Source: an uncultured Oscillospiraceae bacterium (GTDB lineage: Bacteria; Bacillota_A; Clostridia; Oscillospirales; Oscillospiraceae). From it: a stretch of 6,594 bases of DNA. Of the stretch, positions 5,675-6,594 are shown in pieces. A program made the translations under genes and the position numbers. Every line of letters starts with the position of its first letter. The first letter of the stretch is position 1. The notes under the pieces are model-generated. The model was not told the DNA's origin, searched no databases, and was given only the letters and a program-made list of their open reading frames with translations. The stretch is from the NCBI GenBank assembly GCA_900754605.1, contig CAAEDK010000130.1:1-6594 (forward strand), given 5' to 3'.

Positions 5675-6436
5675 TTACCAAGCGGCTGCGGCCAAGGAAT
5701 GATGTTCCGGAGTGGAGGAGAGACCAAGTTCAGTCATCAGCTGAGGATCCGGATCTAAGTAGAGGCTGTGGCTGAAACCGTCCAGTAGGGCAGTGTGGCC
5801 CTCCTCGTCATTTCCAGAAATATCCACTTCGGCAAGACCAGGGATCTTCAGCAGCCGCAGCAACATAGCGGTATGGCTGTCTACGCTGCCATGGCGGGTC
5901 ACAAGTCCCAGCAGGTTTCGCCGATCCAGGGCCAGTACCTCGCTGGGCAGTAGCTCATCAGAGACTAGGATCCCAGAGTGGGCGGCCAGAGGATCTGGTG
6001 TTTGCACTCCAAGAAGGCAACGGATGACCCGGTTGGAGATGTCCCGGATATCTGCCCCGCGGGCCTGCATATAGGGGCTGTCCATGCAGGCGAAAGCGCT
6101 GGAAAAATCCTGCTCTACTGCCTGGACGGCATATTCTGCCGTGGTGTGATGGCTCCGTATGATGGAGAGGACTTCCTCTACCAGGGAAGTGTCCTCCAGC
6201 AGTATGGTATGGATAGAGAAGATGGAGGCAGCCTGTGTGCCAAGTTCTACACAGGCAGAGTCATATAGAGTGGACAACTGGAGAATGGCCCGACGTTGGG
6301 CTGTGTAGAAGCGGTGGGTCTCCTCCTCTGGGGTGAGTTTGGATTCTGGTTCCAGGTGGAAGGAGGTGCGATGATAGAAATAAAGGGGGCCAAATGCGAA
6401 CTGGTCCAAGATAGATTTTCCGGTCAGGATCTGCAA
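5675..6436 (-). CDS. Stand-alone N-terminal half of PTS enzyme I (HPr-binding plus phosphohistidine domains)
   Basis: A 253-aa cytoplasmic protein. Residues 5-20 (TGKSILDQFAFGPLYF) match the first strand of enzyme I. Residues about 30-145 are the mainly helical HPr-binding domain, with YMQARGADIRDISNRVIRCL at 122-141, a strong enzyme I signature. Residues 155-228 are the mobile phosphohistidine domain: ILVSDELLPSEV, LDRRNLLGLVT, then GSVDSHTAMLLR with H188 at the active-site histidine, and ALLDGFSHSLYLDPDP at 216-231. The usual GG-x-TSH becomes GSVDSH. The protein ends where full enzyme I (about 550-580 aa) would begin its PEP-binding TIM barrel, so that domain is absent. The end looks natural, with a tail of alanines, a stop and a terminator, and no barrel remnants remain downstream before the terminator. 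The start is TTG: no ATG or GTG lies upstream in frame before a stop, and an AAAGGCGG site sits seven bases away. It has its own promoter and converges on buk. It could exchange phosphate with HPr but should not use PEP by itself (inference). Confidence 0.88.
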   Translation of the reverse strand: MQILTGKSILDQFAFGPLYFYHRTSFHLEPESKLTPEEETHRFYTAQRRAILQLSTLYDSACVELGTQAASIFSIHTILLEDTSLVEEVLSIIRSHHTTAEYAVQAVEQDFSSAFACMDSPYMQARGADIRDISNRVIRCLLGVQTPDPLAAHSGILVSDELLPSEVLALDRRNLLGLVTRHGSVDSHTAMLLRLLKIPGLAEVDISGNDEEGHTALLDGFSHSLYLDPDPQLMTELGLSSTPEHHSLAAAAW

Positions 6437-6443
6437 AGGATCA

Positions 6444-6451
6444 CCGCCTTT
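6444..6451 (-). promoter_or_regulatory. Ribosome binding site for the enzyme I-like gene, supporting a TTG start
   Basis: AAAGGCGG on the minus strand, seven bases before the TTG at 6436. The conserved enzyme I N-terminus begins five residues after this TTG and there is no alternative start upstream in frame, so the TTG start is favoured. Confidence 0.6.
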
Positions 6452-6536
6452 GTATGTCCGGGAAGGATTTGTCTGGAGGCGGCTGGCTCCCGGATACCTA
6501 CCAGCTGCTTTAAAGGAAATAAAATGGTATGATTTG

Positions 6537-6565
6537 ATTATAGTGTCAAGTTATTGTTTTGTAAA
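6537..6565 (-). promoter_or_regulatory. Strong sigma-A promoter for the enzyme I-like gene
   Basis: On the minus strand TTTACA (6565-6560, five of six) is followed after exactly 17 bases by a perfect TATAAT (6542-6537). Transcription would start near 6530, giving a leader of about 94 bases. A perfect TTGACA also lies inside the spacer (6549-6544), ending one base before the -10 box. It could serve a second, poorer promoter or be coincidental. The leader contains CCGGGA and TCCCGG (plus-strand 6458-6463 and 6488-6493), a possible long-loop hairpin. Confidence 0.75.
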
Positions 6566-6594
6566 CTGGCAATAGTGCACAACATAAAATGTAA

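Overview
The window looks like the chromosome of an anaerobic, gut-type Clostridia (Bacillota). The evidence is a phosphate butyryltransferase-butyrate kinase pair, strong AGGAGG ribosome binding sites, sigma-A type promoters, and a GC-rich core. Placement near the Oscillospiraceae is a guess from gene content and base composition, not a measurement. Positions 1 to about 700 are visibly more AT-rich than the rest and hold only damaged or unrecognised small genes.

Layout, left to right. (1) 1-656: remnants of a small gene running in from the left edge, then a small membrane-anchored or exported protein gene on the + strand, interrupted by a one-base frame change at a run of eight G. (2) 698-3448: a leftward operon. 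Its promoter is near 3420-3448, followed by a structured leader, a sodium:solute symporter (SSS family, 521 aa), an intercistronic hairpin, and a metal-dependent amidohydrolase (285 aa). A strong terminator at 698-749 ends it. (3) 3449-3543: a divergent promoter region containing three perfect tandem copies of GAGGAAA. (4) 3576-5599: a rightward operon, ptb (300 aa) then buk (361 aa), 35 bases apart, each with a strong RBS. (5) 5616-5655: a 15-bp perfect hairpin serving as a shared terminator for buk and the convergent gene. (6) 5675-6436: a leftward gene for a stand-alone N-terminal half of PTS enzyme I. It keeps the HPr-binding and phosphohistidine domains but has no PEP-binding domain. It is driven by a near-consensus promoter at 6537-6565.

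How the genes may work together (inference): the symporter imports an organic substrate and the amidohydrolase hydrolyses or decarboxylates it. Ptb and Buk then convert an acyl-CoA, through an acyl-phosphate, to the free acid with ATP formation. The divergent layout around one short control region suggests co-regulation, but no regulator gene lies in the window. The truncated enzyme I beside an acyl-phosphate-generating kinase is the most unusual pairing. It could act in HPr phosphate traffic or be phosphorylated from a donor other than PEP. No RNA gene, CRISPR array, insertion sequence or attachment site was seen.
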